From the NCBI GenBank assembly GCA_046582185.1, contig JAYGEX010000038.1, positions 1 through 64,000 of the forward strand: a DNA stretch of 64,000 bases, given 5' to 3'. The first letter of the stretch is position 1, and each line of letters opens with the position of its first letter. The position numbers were made by a program, and so were the translations under genes. This stretch comes from GCA-002726655 sp046582185. GTDB lineage: Bacteria > Pseudomonadota > Gammaproteobacteria > Pseudomonadales > Azotimanducaceae. Below are positions 54,242 to 63,996 of this stretch, piece after piece. The notes under the pieces were generated by a model that ran no database searches, was not told where the DNA came from, and saw only the letters and a list, made by a program, of their open reading frames with translations.

Positions 54242-55657
54242 TTACTGAATCTTTAGCTTGTCATGCCAATCAGAGTGATCGGTTTTGTATGCTTCAAGTT
54301 TGTAGAGTAGTTCTGCGCCTTCATTGAGGAGTGTGTCCACGCGCCCTCGAGACTCTAAATTGAGCCGAACCACATCTTCAGTTTTCGAACGGCACAAGCT
54401 AAAGCGCCAGCTCCCAGGCATTTCAAAGCTGAGCCCGTCAAAATGGTCGACAGAAACAGCACGGGGTTCGTATTCATTAAGTATCTGCTCAAATGCCCGA
54501 TCAACTTCATTAATCGACAAGTTAATCTCCGGAGTGCAACAAAACGCTCGCCTCCTCTCCCGAACCAGATCGCCAATATTGGTGCCGGAGTGATTCACAA
54601 GTTCAACTACTTTGAGCTATGCAAACATGCCTGAATCACAGCCAAAAAGATCTCCAAAATAGTTGTGTGACGATAACTCAACGCCATACACAGCCTTATG
54701 CTCTCGCATCTTCTGTTTCATGAAGGCATGCCCCGTCGCCGAGGGCACTGGAATTCCACCATGTCTTTGAATGACATCAATCGTATTCCATCGAAGCTTG
54801 GTATCGAAGGCGATACTTGCACCAGAATTTCGAATCAGAAAATGTTCTGCCAGCAAACCAACGACATAGTAAGTGGGTACCAGGTTGCCATCGCCATCAA
54901 AGAAAACACAGCGGTCACAATCGCCGTCCCAGGCGACGCCAATCGCGAAATTGCCGTCCTCCATAAACCTCTTCATCTGGGCAGCAAGCCTTGGCGGTAC
55001 TGGATCCGCTCCTTCGCTGGGAATCGGCCCCGGCTCCTTGCGAAACCAGGTGAAGGGTAATGCAAACTGCGTAGCCAAGGTCCCGGCTAATGTGGCAGCT
55101 GTGCCGTTAAGCCCATTCAGAGCAATATGCTCGGACTGCAAATCTGCTGAAGAGAATTTTGATTTCAGGTAATCGATGTATAAAGGGCGGATGTCCTTCA
55201 CTGTCAAGGAACCAATGCGAGATAAATTGCGATGATTATCGAGCATTTTGGCCATCACTTCGGATAAGCCCGTCTCAAAGGTTACCGCTCGGCCATTTTT
55301 AAGCACACACTTAAGGCCGTTGTATTGCGCCGGATTGTGACTCGCGGTGACTACAATTGCGGCGCTATATTCCGGCAGGGTTGACGCAAAATAAGCAAGC
55401 TCGGTGGTACAAAGCCCAAGATCCACCACTTGGATTCCGGACTCCCTCAAACCTTCGTTCAAGGCTTCTTGCAGGAGGACACTGGACTCCCTCATATCCC
55501 GTCCAGTTACGATGGCGCCGCTGATTCGAAAGTGAGAAACAAAGGCATGGGCGAAGGCCGTGGCAAAAGAAGTATCGATTTCATCTGGATTGATGCCACG
55601 GACATCACCCAGTCGAAATGCACTAAGGCGCCTATCCATCAGTATCAATTTCGGCAA
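54242..55657 (-). pseudogene. Phosphomannomutase/phosphoglucomutase interrupted by one amber codon
   Basis: One frame of about 470 codons, the AlgC length, carries a single TAG at 54617-54619 (codon 347). Before it: FRLGDVRGINPDE, phosphoserine loop IVVTASHNPAQYNGLK, metal loop VAWDGDCDRCVFFDGDG and sugar loop VYGVELSSHNYFGD. The stop follows CDSGMFA, where relatives usually have Trp (TGG), so TGG to TAG is likely. After it: LKVVELVNHSGTNIGDLVRE and the phosphate-binding WRFSLCRSKTEDVVRLN. The enzyme supplies sugar phosphates for LPS and exopolysaccharide. The truncated product would lack the whole fourth domain. The start may be ATG 55639 instead of TTG 55657. Confidence 0.85.
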
Positions 55658-55815
55658 TCATTACGCTTGGCACTATTAACTCATTCTGCATTACTTTGAC
55701 TTTATAATAGCCTCAAATGACCAGTAGTTGATTACCGCCCAGCGGCTTGGAATTAAGTGTACCTGGCCCCCTAAAGGCACTGTATAATCGCGCCTCTTTC
55801 CCGAGCGGCCAAACC

Positions 55816-56712
55816 ATGTTATTCAAAAATGCTTACCTTTATCGCATTACCAGCGACTTCGAATATTCATCGGAAGAACTTGAGCAGGAATTAGAGAAGT
55901 GCCTGTTCAAACCCTGTTCAGGCATCCGGCCGTCGAGCTTTGGCTGGATTTCACCCTTGGGAGATGCGAACGGACCGCTTACCCATGAAGTCGCAGGATG
56001 TACTTTGCTCTGCGCTAAAAGGGAAGACAAAATTGTGCCCCCTAGTGCGCTGGCCGACGTATTGGCAGAGAAGATTGAGCGCATAGAGGAACTTGAAGGG
56101 CGAAAGATTCGCTCTAAGGAAAAGCTGCGGCTCAAGGATGACGCACTGGCAGAATTATTGCCTCGCGCCCTGCCTCGCTCGAAACAGATACAAGGTTATA
56201 TAAGCCCTGCCGACAATCTACTCGTGGTCGGAACATCATCGGTGCAGGAAGCAGAACTATTCATCAACTGCCTAAGGGAATCTCTGGGATCATTCGCAGT
56301 TGTCCCGCCACAAGTTAAGTCCAAACCCACCGAAGTATTTACCCACTGGATCAATACCCGAAAGCTACCTGATCATTTTGAGCTTGGTGACGCATGTGAT
56401 CTGGTTGATCTGGAGGATGGTGGCACTGTGACCTGCCGTAAGCAGGATCTCGGCAGCCAGGAAATTCGCAGTCACATTGATGCGGGCAAGATATGCACGC
56501 GCATTGCACTACGCTGGCACGGCGACATGAGATTCACGGTAGATAATGATGTGGCACTTAAACAGATCAAAGTTGAATCCAGCGATGATTCCGGAGAATA
56601 CGAGGACGACCCAATAGCCCTTCTGGATGCCGCATTCGTGAACATGACTCTGGAATTTGGGCGACTTCTGCCAGCCTTGTTTAGCGCCCTGGGCGGTGAA
56701 ACCAAGGGCTGA
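55816..56712 (+). CDS. rdgC: Recombination-associated protein RdgC
   Basis: The product is 298 residues from ATG 55816, where family homology begins (MLFKNAYLYRITSDFEYSSE); the longer upstream frame is unsupported. RdgC forms a DNA-encircling dimeric ring and limits RecA filament growth. Typical parts are FGWISPLGDANGPLTHEVAG, RKIRSKEKLRLKDDALAELL, LPRALPRSKQIQGYI and the KGRKIRxKEK-like basic segment. It stands alone on the plus strand. Confidence 0.95.
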   Translation: MLFKNAYLYRITSDFEYSSEELEQELEKCLFKPCSGIRPSSFGWISPLGDANGPLTHEVAGCTLLCAKREDKIVPPSALADVLAEKIERIEELEGRKIRSKEKLRLKDDALAELLPRALPRSKQIQGYISPADNLLVVGTSSVQEAELFINCLRESLGSFAVVPPQVKSKPTEVFTHWINTRKLPDHFELGDACDLVDLEDGGTVTCRKQDLGSQEIRSHIDAGKICTRIALRWHGDMRFTVDNDVALKQIKVESSDDSGEYEDDPIALLDAAFVNMTLEFGRLLPALFSALGGETKG

Positions 56713-56756
56713 CACAAGCTCTAATAGCGGCAATATAATAGTCGCTAACGCGAAAT

Positions 56757-57326
56757 TTAAGTGGCAGGTTCGTTCGGCCTATATTTAAACTTCTGCCCTC
56801 CAATCGCGGCCTCATACATCAAACCTCCAATTGTGTGGGTAAAGATTGCCATCCCCTTGCTATAACCTGTCTCTACTTGTATGGCAGTAGCAGGACCCGC
56901 GCTGGCGTTAAAAGTAGAGCCTGTTGTTCCTATCCGGGCCTGTGCACCCGCTGTAATTGCGACAGCAGAAGCAGATAGATCAAACTCAAAGCGGCCGGTT
57001 GTGAACTCTTCAAAAGCTCTCTCATCTTCAAGAAAGATGATCTCGCTGAATGCCTGCCCGCCAATTTGAAAGCCAAAGGACACCTTTGCCAGCGATACCC
57101 TGCCAGTCACCTTGTGTTTTTTATATACCTTGCCTTTGCCGAACGCGCCACCAACGCCGAATGCTGCCTTACCCACGGTGGGAAAAACGACATAGCCATA
57201 GGAGCCTTTGAAATAGGGCGTGAGCGCCATATTCGATTCAAATATTAAAAGCGTACCCTCGTATTTATCCGCCATAACCGAGCTTGAAATCGAGACCGAA
57301 ACTATCAACAGTAAAAAACGAAGCAT
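56757..57326 (-). CDS. SYLF (Ysc84) domain protein, secreted
   Basis: The product is about 189 residues from ATG 57326, which has a GGGA site; TTG 57350 overlaps the upstream gene. The signal peptide is LRFLLLIVSVSISSSVMA. The lipid-binding SYLF/Ysc84 domain covers the rest (YVVFPTVGKAAFGVGGAFGK, VSFGFQIGGQAFSEIIFLED, and the late MAIFTHTIGGLMYEAAIGGQ). Bacterial members are periplasmic and of uncertain role. It lies 17 bp downstream of the GST of the MFS-FAH-GST operon. Confidence 0.85.
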   Translation of the reverse strand: MLRFLLLIVSVSISSSVMADKYEGTLLIFESNMALTPYFKGSYGYVVFPTVGKAAFGVGGAFGKGKVYKKHKVTGRVSLAKVSFGFQIGGQAFSEIIFLEDERAFEEFTTGRFEFDLSASAVAITAGAQARIGTTGSTFNASAGPATAIQVETGYSKGMAIFTHTIGGLMYEAAIGGQKFKYRPNEPAT

Positions 57327-57342
57327 TATTTTTCCCAAAATA

Positions 57343-58314
57343 TTATCCAAAACATTTTTCTAATTTAACTTTATTCAGCCATTCGGACACGACTACTTTG
57401 TCCTTTGTTTCTTGTAGCTGCGCTATCTTGTCAACAATCATCAGTCGCGATTTTTCCGGATACGGACGACAGAGGTAACTCACCTCTTCTCCATATATAT
57501 CCACATGAAAAGCTTTAGCACCCACGCCATGGGCATTTGAGTTGCCCAGTATATAGGGCGCATAGGTAGACTGCATTTCATTGAGCACAAATTGGACGAA
57601 TGGAGTAGGATCAGCAAAGGGGCTAAGCTCTCCACAACCATCCCAATCATCAGCTGTCTTGTCTACCCATTCCAGTACGCGGGTGTATTTGGCGATTGCC
57701 CGCTTTGGCGTTGGATCCATGTTGGTGTGCGCTCTCAAACTACCCAACACAACACAATCAACAGCCGTTGGTCTATCCCCCAGGAGATACCGCGACGCCT
57801 GCAATTGGGACTCCATGGCATCCATGATTCTTAAGTATTCCGCTTCCGCCCGCTCTTGCTGGTTAAGGCTGTCGGTACCGGTAGCTCTACATGCCCGGGG
57901 TCCCCAGTTTCTAATCCTGGCTGCTGCCTCCGCATCCCCGCCGCTCATTTTTTCCGATGCAAAGATTGCGCTTTCTTCGTAGTGCCATCGATAGTGGACC
58001 ATGGTCCGTGCTACCCATTCATCAAAATAGTCTTCGACGATTTGAGTCAATATGCCCAGGGGACCGTCAGGAAAGAGTTCGCGTCCGGCAAACCTGCCAT
58101 CGAGCATCTGCAATAGTGGTGTGGTATCACCAATCATCCAGTTCTCCGGGGTCAACAATATCGGTACCTGATGGGTGCCGGATCGATGCTCTATCTCTTG
58201 CGAATTGTTGGCATCTTTGCGCTTCATCTCAAAATCCGCACCATAAAAAATCATTGCAGCTTCAAGCTTACGAGTGAAATAGGAGAGCTCGCCTCCATAT
58301 ATGGTATAAGTCAT
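57343..58314 (-). CDS. Glutathione S-transferase family protein
   Basis: The product is 323 residues, longer than typical GSTs (200-230). An N-terminal thioredoxin-like domain (TYTIYGGELSYFTRKLEAAM, THQVPILLTPENWMIGDTTP) is followed by a long C-terminal helical domain (SRYLLGDRPTAVDCVVLGSL) and an extra tail. Related large GSTs occur in proteobacterial catabolic loci. It overlaps the FAH gene by 4 bp (ATGA), implying coupled translation. Confidence 0.82.
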   Translation of the reverse strand: MTYTIYGGELSYFTRKLEAAMIFYGADFEMKRKDANNSQEIEHRSGTHQVPILLTPENWMIGDTTPLLQMLDGRFAGRELFPDGPLGILTQIVEDYFDEWVARTMVHYRWHYEESAIFASEKMSGGDAEAAARIRNWGPRACRATGTDSLNQQERAEAEYLRIMDAMESQLQASRYLLGDRPTAVDCVVLGSLRAHTNMDPTPKRAIAKYTRVLEWVDKTADDWDGCGELSPFADPTPFVQFVLNEMQSTYAPYILGNSNAHGVGAKAFHVDIYGEEVSYLCRPYPEKSRLMIVDKIAQLQETKDKVVVSEWLNKVKLEKCFG

Positions 58315-59006
58315 TTTGAATTCCCAATACGAATATTCAGTGCGCCAACCTTCTCTATCTGTGCTTCAACAGTGTCACCCGATTGAATGGGACCAACGCC
58401 GGCTGGCGTACCGGTATAAATTAAATCACCAGGCTGAAGGACAAAAAGCTCCGATAGCTTCGAAATTACTTCCGGAACTTTCCAGATCATCTGATTAACG
58501 TCGCCATGCTGTTTTTCAGCACCATTGACAGACAAGAAAATAGACCCTGAATTAATTTCGCCGCAGACTATTAGCGGAACAATCGCCGAACAAGGCGCCG
58601 CATGTTTAAAGGTCTTACCTGCCTCCCATGGGCGACTCTTTTCTTTTGCCTGTGCTTGCAGGTCGCGCCGTGTCATATCTATTCCTACTGCATATCCGAA
58701 GACCATGCTCATGGCATCGGCCTCTGAAATATGCTCACCACCCAGGCCAAGTGCAACGACCAATTCTACTTCGTGATGCACATCGCTGCTTTGCGACGGG
58801 AACTGCATTTCCTCATCATTTTGAAGAATCGCATAGGCCGGCTTCATAAAAAAGAAAGGTGCTTCCCGACTCGGATCATGCCCCATTTCGATTGCGTGCT
58901 CGGCATAATTTCTGCCGACGCAATAAATTTGACCCACCGGGAAGCGCTTGTCATTACCGACAACAGGCAGGGTGACACGCTTTACACCTTCAATCACCAG
59001 GGTCAT
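58311..59006 (-). CDS. Fumarylacetoacetate hydrolase family protein
   Basis: The product is 231 residues from ATG 59006 with GGAG upstream. The FAH fold catalyses C-C bond hydrolysis of acylpyruvates (fumarylpyruvate, acylpyruvate) or decarboxylation. Metal and substrate motifs are IYCVGRNYAEHAIEMGHDPS, EVELVVALG and GIDMTRRDLQAQAKEKSRPW, followed by GDLIYTGTPAGVGPIQSGD. With a GST (possible maleylpyruvate-type isomerase) and an MFS porter in overlapping frames, a small aromatic-acid degradation operon is plausible but unproven. Confidence 0.9.
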   Translation of the reverse strand: MTLVIEGVKRVTLPVVGNDKRFPVGQIYCVGRNYAEHAIEMGHDPSREAPFFFMKPAYAILQNDEEMQFPSQSSDVHHEVELVVALGLGGEHISEADAMSMVFGYAVGIDMTRRDLQAQAKEKSRPWEAGKTFKHAAPCSAIVPLIVCGEINSGSIFLSVNGAEKQHGDVNQMIWKVPEVISKLSELFVLQPGDLIYTGTPAGVGPIQSGDTVEAQIEKVGALNIRIGNSK

Positions 59007-60190
59007 GCAGTACTCCAATTTTCATGGGAGATTCGATTCCTGGAGATAAACAACACCACCGCCAACATAACCAGCCACGGCAAGCTCAGGCCAACTAGCC
59101 AGCTCCAGCCAAATCGCATAAGAATGTAGCCCGAGGAAAGCGCAGCGGTTGCTTGCATTGAAAATATAATAAAGTCATTAAGCGCCTGGACCTTGAAGCG
59201 TTCTGAATTACGATAGGTCAGGGTGAGCAAGGTAGTGCCACCCAGAAAAAGAAAATTCCAGCCAACACCCAGAAGCACAAGCGCCCACCAATAATGCATC
59301 AACGCTCGATCAAGATAGGCGACAAGAAGACAGGCTGCCAACAAGGCAAGCCCGGCTATAATGATCTTGATAGGGCCAAACCGATCGACCAGGAAACCAC
59401 TAAACAGTGATGGCAGGAACATGGCGATGATATGGCTTTGTATGACCCAGGCTGTATCTTCAAGATTGAAGTGGTCAATTGTGTGCATGCTTACCGGGGT
59501 GGCTGTCATCAACAAACTCATCACACACCAGGCAGCAACTGCAGAGCATATTGCCAGGATAAACATGGGATTCCTAACAATCGTGATAAGCGCTCGCTGC
59601 TGCTCATCACTATCGTCCTCGTTTGTTTCCATATTCCTGTAGAAAGATAACAGCACCAACGCGATGACCATAAAGCCACTCAAACCTAGAAACGAACCAG
59701 CGAATTCGGCCATTTCCGATACTTCCCTAAAACGTTGTGCCGCCTCTGGCCCCATTAATGCGGCAGCAACGCCAGCCAGCATAAGAATGGACAGAGACTT
59801 GCCAACCTTATCGCCGGGCACAGATTCCGCAACAGCGAACCGGTATTGCTGGACGAAAGCGTTGTGACTACCTACAAGATAGGTTGACAGGCAGAACAAG
59901 GAAAAGTTTTCCACACCAATAGCGTAAGCACCAATAAAACCTGCCAGACACGCGTAGCTTGCACCGAACATGAAGCCGGCCTTCCTGCCAAATTTACCCA
60001 TGAACAGAGCCGCCGGAATTGTTGTGGTGGCTGTGCCAATGATCATAAAGGCGATGGGCAAGGTGGCGAGGCCAGGGGAAGGCGCTATAGCAGCACCTAC
60101 AATGCCTCCCAACAAGACAACTATAGGAGCACCGGTCTGGGTGAAGGCGGCGGCTATTGTCAGAATTCTTAAGGTTCTGTATTGGGACAT
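59003..60190 (-). CDS. Major facilitator superfamily transporter
   Basis: The product is 395 residues with about 12 predicted membrane helices. The loop 2-3 basic signature is FMGKFGRKAGFMFGAS, and loop 8-9 FLVDRFGPIKIIIAG is the matching repeat. It resembles YfcJ/NarK-unrelated general MFS proteins; substrate unknown. It overlaps the FAH gene by 4 bp, so it heads the MFS-FAH-GST operon. Its promoter should lie in 60191-60383. Confidence 0.88.
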   Translation of the reverse strand: MSQYRTLRILTIAAAFTQTGAPIVVLLGGIVGAAIAPSPGLATLPIAFMIIGTATTTIPAALFMGKFGRKAGFMFGASYACLAGFIGAYAIGVENFSLFCLSTYLVGSHNAFVQQYRFAVAESVPGDKVGKSLSILMLAGVAAALMGPEAAQRFREVSEMAEFAGSFLGLSGFMVIALVLLSFYRNMETNEDDSDEQQRALITIVRNPMFILAICSAVAAWCVMSLLMTATPVSMHTIDHFNLEDTAWVIQSHIIAMFLPSLFSGFLVDRFGPIKIIIAGLALLAACLLVAYLDRALMHYWWALVLLGVGWNFLFLGGTTLLTLTYRNSERFKVQALNDFIIFSMQATAALSSGYILMRFGWSWLVGLSLPWLVMLAVVLFISRNRISHENWSTA

Positions 60191-60383
60191 ATATTGGTTA
60201 AACTACCGACTGCAAATTGTGGATATCATACATTAGCGATGCCCAGAAGACAGCTAACCACAGCTACCAAATGGCCACTTAACTAAATTTGGTTTGCCGC
60301 TTGAAGGAATCTCCTTTAGCGAACCTTGATCTAAGGTAAGTTTCTTGCAGAGTCCGCATGTTCGATCAAGGCTCACTCACCGA

Positions 60384-62162
60384 TCAGGCAACATTCCGAC
60401 TCCTCATCGCAGGAATTAATTCTGCGGGTGTACCTTGTCGCAACAATCGACCATCCGCCATCTCAAGGATCAAATCATAGTGCTCAAGACTCTCCAGTCT
60501 GTGCGCAATAGTAATGACTGTTTTGTCCACCAGCACCGTACCCAATAGCCGTTGAATTTGTTCGTCAGTTCTTCTGTCCAGTGAACTCGTGGGCTCATCC
60601 ATCAAGATGTACTGCTTGTCCAGGAGGATCAACCGGGCCAGACACAGGAGTTGGCGTTCACCCACGCTGTAATCTTTGCCCCCTTCAAGGACTTTTGCAT
60701 CGAGGTCTACGTTTAAGTCCACAGTTGCCAGGGCTGCTTTCAGACTGTTATCGCTGACGTCTTTCAGATCACCAGCAAGATTGAAGCGAATGGTCCCCGA
60801 GAACAAATAGGGATCCTGTGGAACAACACCAAAATGGCTTCGCACACAGTTTACGTCGACGGTGAATATGGAATCGCCCCCTATTTTGATATCACCATCC
60901 TGATGGTAGACCATGCGAAAGAGTGACTGCATAAGACTTGATTTACCCGCTCCTGTCCTGCCAACGATGCCCACCTTCTTCCCGGCTGGAATCGTCACAG
61001 AAAACTGCTCGAGGATGTTTGGCAGGCCTTCCCGGTAGGACATGGTGTAGTCCTCAAAGCATATGTCTCCGCTGAGCTTGTAATTACCCAGGTTCTTCAT
61101 AGGCCGGCTTCGAGACTCTTGCGTTGTTTCATGGGGAAGGTCAATCATGAAGAACGCCCGCCTCGCGTGGGATGCTGTTTCACCCAGGAACGACATGTCC
61201 CAGGCAAGGCCAAAGAACAGATTATTCAGGTTGAATACCGCAGTGATGACAATTGCAGCAATGGTTGTTGTGATCAGGCCGTTGTGAAGGCCGTAGCTTA
61301 GAAAGCCGTATACAACAACAGCATAACCCGCTGAAATCAGGCCCATCCATAACATGCCCCAGCTCATCAGTCGGCAATAGAACAATTGAATATTCATTGA
61401 ATCACCGAAGGCGTGGTGAATTCGCTCCAGCAGATTTTTCTGTTTGTTATAAAGGGTGAATATCGTTCTGCCTTCAATCAGGTCCGTTTCCCTGTGCAGG
61501 GCTTCGCCAATCTTAACTGCTCTTATCTCCCTGGCGTGACTCATCATCGGCGCTAACTGCAGTTGCAAGGCGACATAAAGCAGCACAACTGGAATTATGA
61601 GCAATCCAGCAAGCGGGTTAGCAAGCGTGATCAATAATCCCACGCACAAGACCTCTACCAGGCCGTTAGCGGTATCGCCCATCGTCATGACGCCGTCCAG
61701 GCGCAACACGCCATAGTCACCCAACAATCGGTTGATCAATCGCCCAGATGGATTTTCATCAAAAAATGTGGTTCGCACCGTGCTGATGGACTCCATCATA
61801 TCCGCCTGGATTTTCTGGGTTGACCATTGGCCAGACAGCTCAAACAAGGTCCATGCACCAACCCTGCAAGCCATAGCTAACAGGGTCAATAGAACCAGGG
61901 TATTCAATGTGGCGGGGATAACAATATTCCAGCTGAGCAGCGAGTGTGTCACCTCACATGAGACATCGCGACCACATGCCACAAGCTCGCCCATGAGCCA
62001 TAGAAAATATGGTGGAATCGCTGCCGCAAGAATAATAATCAACAAAGTTGGGACTATTATTTTCCGCAGCAGCGTCAAACCCATGGCAAAACGAAACATC
62101 GTTTTAATATTGTTTTGTTCTGCTGAAACCTCTTCGGCCGTGACGAAATTTTTATAATTCAT
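60384..62162 (-). CDS. ABC exporter half-transporter, ABCC NBD2-like (catalytic Glu, degenerate signature)
   Basis: The product is 592 residues: a six-helix transmembrane domain (with ESISTVRTTFFDENPSGRLI and ALHRETDLIEGRTIFTLYNK) then an ATPase domain. Walker A is IVGRTGAGKSSLMQSLFRMV; the Q-loop is GVVPQDPYLFSGTIRFNL. The signature is degenerate, YSVGERQLLCLARL, while Walker B keeps the catalytic Glu, YILMDEPTSSLD. This is exactly the pattern of the second half of eukaryotic ABCC/MRP proteins. It overlaps the upstream half-transporter gene by 11 bp and must form a heterodimer with it. Substrate unknown. Confidence 0.92.
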   Translation of the reverse strand: MNYKNFVTAEEVSAEQNNIKTMFRFAMGLTLLRKIIVPTLLIIILAAAIPPYFLWLMGELVACGRDVSCEVTHSLLSWNIVIPATLNTLVLLTLLAMACRVGAWTLFELSGQWSTQKIQADMMESISTVRTTFFDENPSGRLINRLLGDYGVLRLDGVMTMGDTANGLVEVLCVGLLITLANPLAGLLIIPVVLLYVALQLQLAPMMSHAREIRAVKIGEALHRETDLIEGRTIFTLYNKQKNLLERIHHAFGDSMNIQLFYCRLMSWGMLWMGLISAGYAVVVYGFLSYGLHNGLITTTIAAIVITAVFNLNNLFFGLAWDMSFLGETASHARRAFFMIDLPHETTQESRSRPMKNLGNYKLSGDICFEDYTMSYREGLPNILEQFSVTIPAGKKVGIVGRTGAGKSSLMQSLFRMVYHQDGDIKIGGDSIFTVDVNCVRSHFGVVPQDPYLFSGTIRFNLAGDLKDVSDNSLKAALATVDLNVDLDAKVLEGGKDYSVGERQLLCLARLILLDKQYILMDEPTSSLDRRTDEQIQRLLGTVLVDKTVITIAHRLESLEHYDLILEMADGRLLRQGTPAELIPAMRSRNVA

Positions 62163-63996
62163 TTTCCAACTCTCGTCCGGAAACCAGTGTCGCCGGTATT
62201 GGATCCTCTTCGAATTCCCCAGCGCGCAGCTGTTTACTGAATTCAGAAGTTGGATCGTTCAATAAATGTTTTGGCTGCCCGTCTTCAATAAGACGACCAT
62301 CATCAAGTACCAATAACCTGTCAGTTCGTTGCAACTCGCTCAGTCGATGACTACAAAGCAGGAAGCCATCTGGGCCCGACAACAAATTCTCCATTAGCGC
62401 AGATTCAGTTTCAGTATCTACAGCGCTTAGAGGATCATCGAGCACCAGATAATCTCTGCGGGAATAAAGTGCCCTGGCGAGACTCACTCTTTGCTTCTGA
62501 CCACCGGACAAATTAACGCCGGTCTCGCCAACCTCCTCTTCCAGACCAGCGCCCCATTGAGCCATGTCCGCCTCCAGTTCAGCCAGACGAATGGCATGCA
62601 TAACATCTCGCACTGGCTGGTCTGTAGACAGGGCCACATTTGTGCCTATGCTTGCATTGGAAAGATAAGCTTCCTGGGGCATATAACCGATAGACGAACG
62701 AAACTTGTGGTAAATATTTTTATGCCACATATCAGCAATGACGCCGTTATCAAACTCTACCTGTATCGACCCGCTTGTCGGTTTTATCTCTGCGCATAGC
62801 AGTTTTAACAGGGTCGACTTACCGGACCCTACCTTGCCAATCAAACTAACATGTTTATTAAGGTCGATATTCAGATAGAGGTCCTTGATGACAAGAGGAT
62901 TACCTTCCCCTTCGTATTGATAACAAACATTGTTGAAATGCACACGTATTGGCACAACGCTCGCAACTGATCGCTGCCAATCAGGCAACAAATCGTCGGT
63001 AATATCCTTATGCTGGATCAGCTTATTCAAGCGACTAACACTCGCAGCTGCCGAGGCATAATCTATAAAGATATTTGGTAACCAGCGAATATAAAGTGTG
63101 ATGTGATTAAGCATCCAGACACTCGCGAACAAGGTCACTAGATCGCGATTGTCACCCCATGCCTCATTCGCCCAAATCAGCGCTATTATCGGGAACAGCC
63201 ACCAGCTGACACTTACGCCAAAGTTAATCAGGTTCACCCCATGTTGCTTGGTTGATTCAATCACAAGGCTTCGAACATGAGCTGCCACCCGGGTCCGCAT
63301 CAGCTTTTCCCAACCAAGGAATCTCAGCAATCGAACATTCGTTACCCACTCACCTATGATGGTTGCTAGATTGTCCTCTTCCGCCTTGATCAGCATTTCT
63401 TGTTTGTGAACGTATTTCGCCAGGGCAAAGGCTAACGGCATGACCCCAAAGCCAACGACCATCGCGAACAGGCCGGGCGTACCCATGTAGTAAACAATAA
63501 CGGGGCCAAGAATGATCAGACCTAAAAGGCAGGGCAGTCCATTTCGTGCAACGGCATGGAACAGATCCGCAATTCGATAAACATCTGATGAAACCAGCGT
63601 CTTCAGATTACCCGTCGTAAATTCATCGGTAGAAAGCTGCCCCATGCGTAAAAGTTTGACATTCATCCGCAGGGTGACAAATGTCCGCGTACAAACAAGC
63701 AGCTGACTCTGCAATAACGCCGTCCACGCATTTATGCCCTTCATCACCAATTGCACTACGGTATAAAAGACCAACAAGCAGATTGCAGCGGTAATCGTAT
63801 TGGACTCATCCAGAATGCGCTGGCTCGCGAGTACCGATGCAAGCACCAGCAGGATCATCGCACCCCGACCAACAACCAGGAGGCTGATATGTTGCTTATA
63901 GGTTCGGACAAAATCCCACCAGAATGCCCCTGTCATCAGCAGCTCAGGATCTTGTTCTCTAATTTTATTGAATTCCGCCCGCAACTCATCGGGCAT
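62152..63996 (-). CDS. ABC exporter half-transporter, ABCC NBD1-like (Asp at catalytic position); start may lie beyond the window
   Basis: The product is at least 614 residues. ATG 63996 is the first start seen, but the gene may begin further right, since only 4 bases remain. It has a six-helix domain (SSDVYRIADLFHAVARNGLP, and WLPNIFIDYASAAASVSRLN) and an ATPase domain. Walker A is IGKVGSGKSTLLKLLCAEI, the signature is canonical LSGGQKQRVSLARAL, and Walker B ends DYLVLDDPLSAVD with Asp in place of the catalytic Glu. This matches NBD1 of ABCC/MRP/CFTR-type proteins. Together with the downstream gene it should form an asymmetric exporter with a single consensus ATP site. Confidence 0.9.
   Translation of the reverse strand: MPDELRAEFNKIREQDPELLMTGAFWWDFVRTYKQHISLLVVGRGAMILLVLASVLASQRILDESNTITAAICLLVFYTVVQLVMKGINAWTALLQSQLLVCTRTFVTLRMNVKLLRMGQLSTDEFTTGNLKTLVSSDVYRIADLFHAVARNGLPCLLGLIILGPVIVYYMGTPGLFAMVVGFGVMPLAFALAKYVHKQEMLIKAEEDNLATIIGEWVTNVRLLRFLGWEKLMRTRVAAHVRSLVIESTKQHGVNLINFGVSVSWWLFPIIALIWANEAWGDNRDLVTLFASVWMLNHITLYIRWLPNIFIDYASAAASVSRLNKLIQHKDITDDLLPDWQRSVASVVPIRVHFNNVCYQYEGEGNPLVIKDLYLNIDLNKHVSLIGKVGSGKSTLLKLLCAEIKPTSGSIQVEFDNGVIADMWHKNIYHKFRSSIGYMPQEAYLSNASIGTNVALSTDQPVRDVMHAIRLAELEADMAQWGAGLEEEVGETGVNLSGGQKQRVSLARALYSRRDYLVLDDPLSAVDTETESALMENLLSGPDGFLLCSHRLSELQRTDRLLVLDDGRLIEDGQPKHLLNDPTSEFSKQLRAGEFEEDPIPATLVSGRELENEL

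Noticed and set aside
11453..54619. Genome-wide reassignment of TAG suggested by the amber codons in tonB and the phosphohexomutase
   Set aside because: csrA, alaS, recX, recA, coaX and nlpD all end at normal length with TAG, so TAG is a regular stop here.
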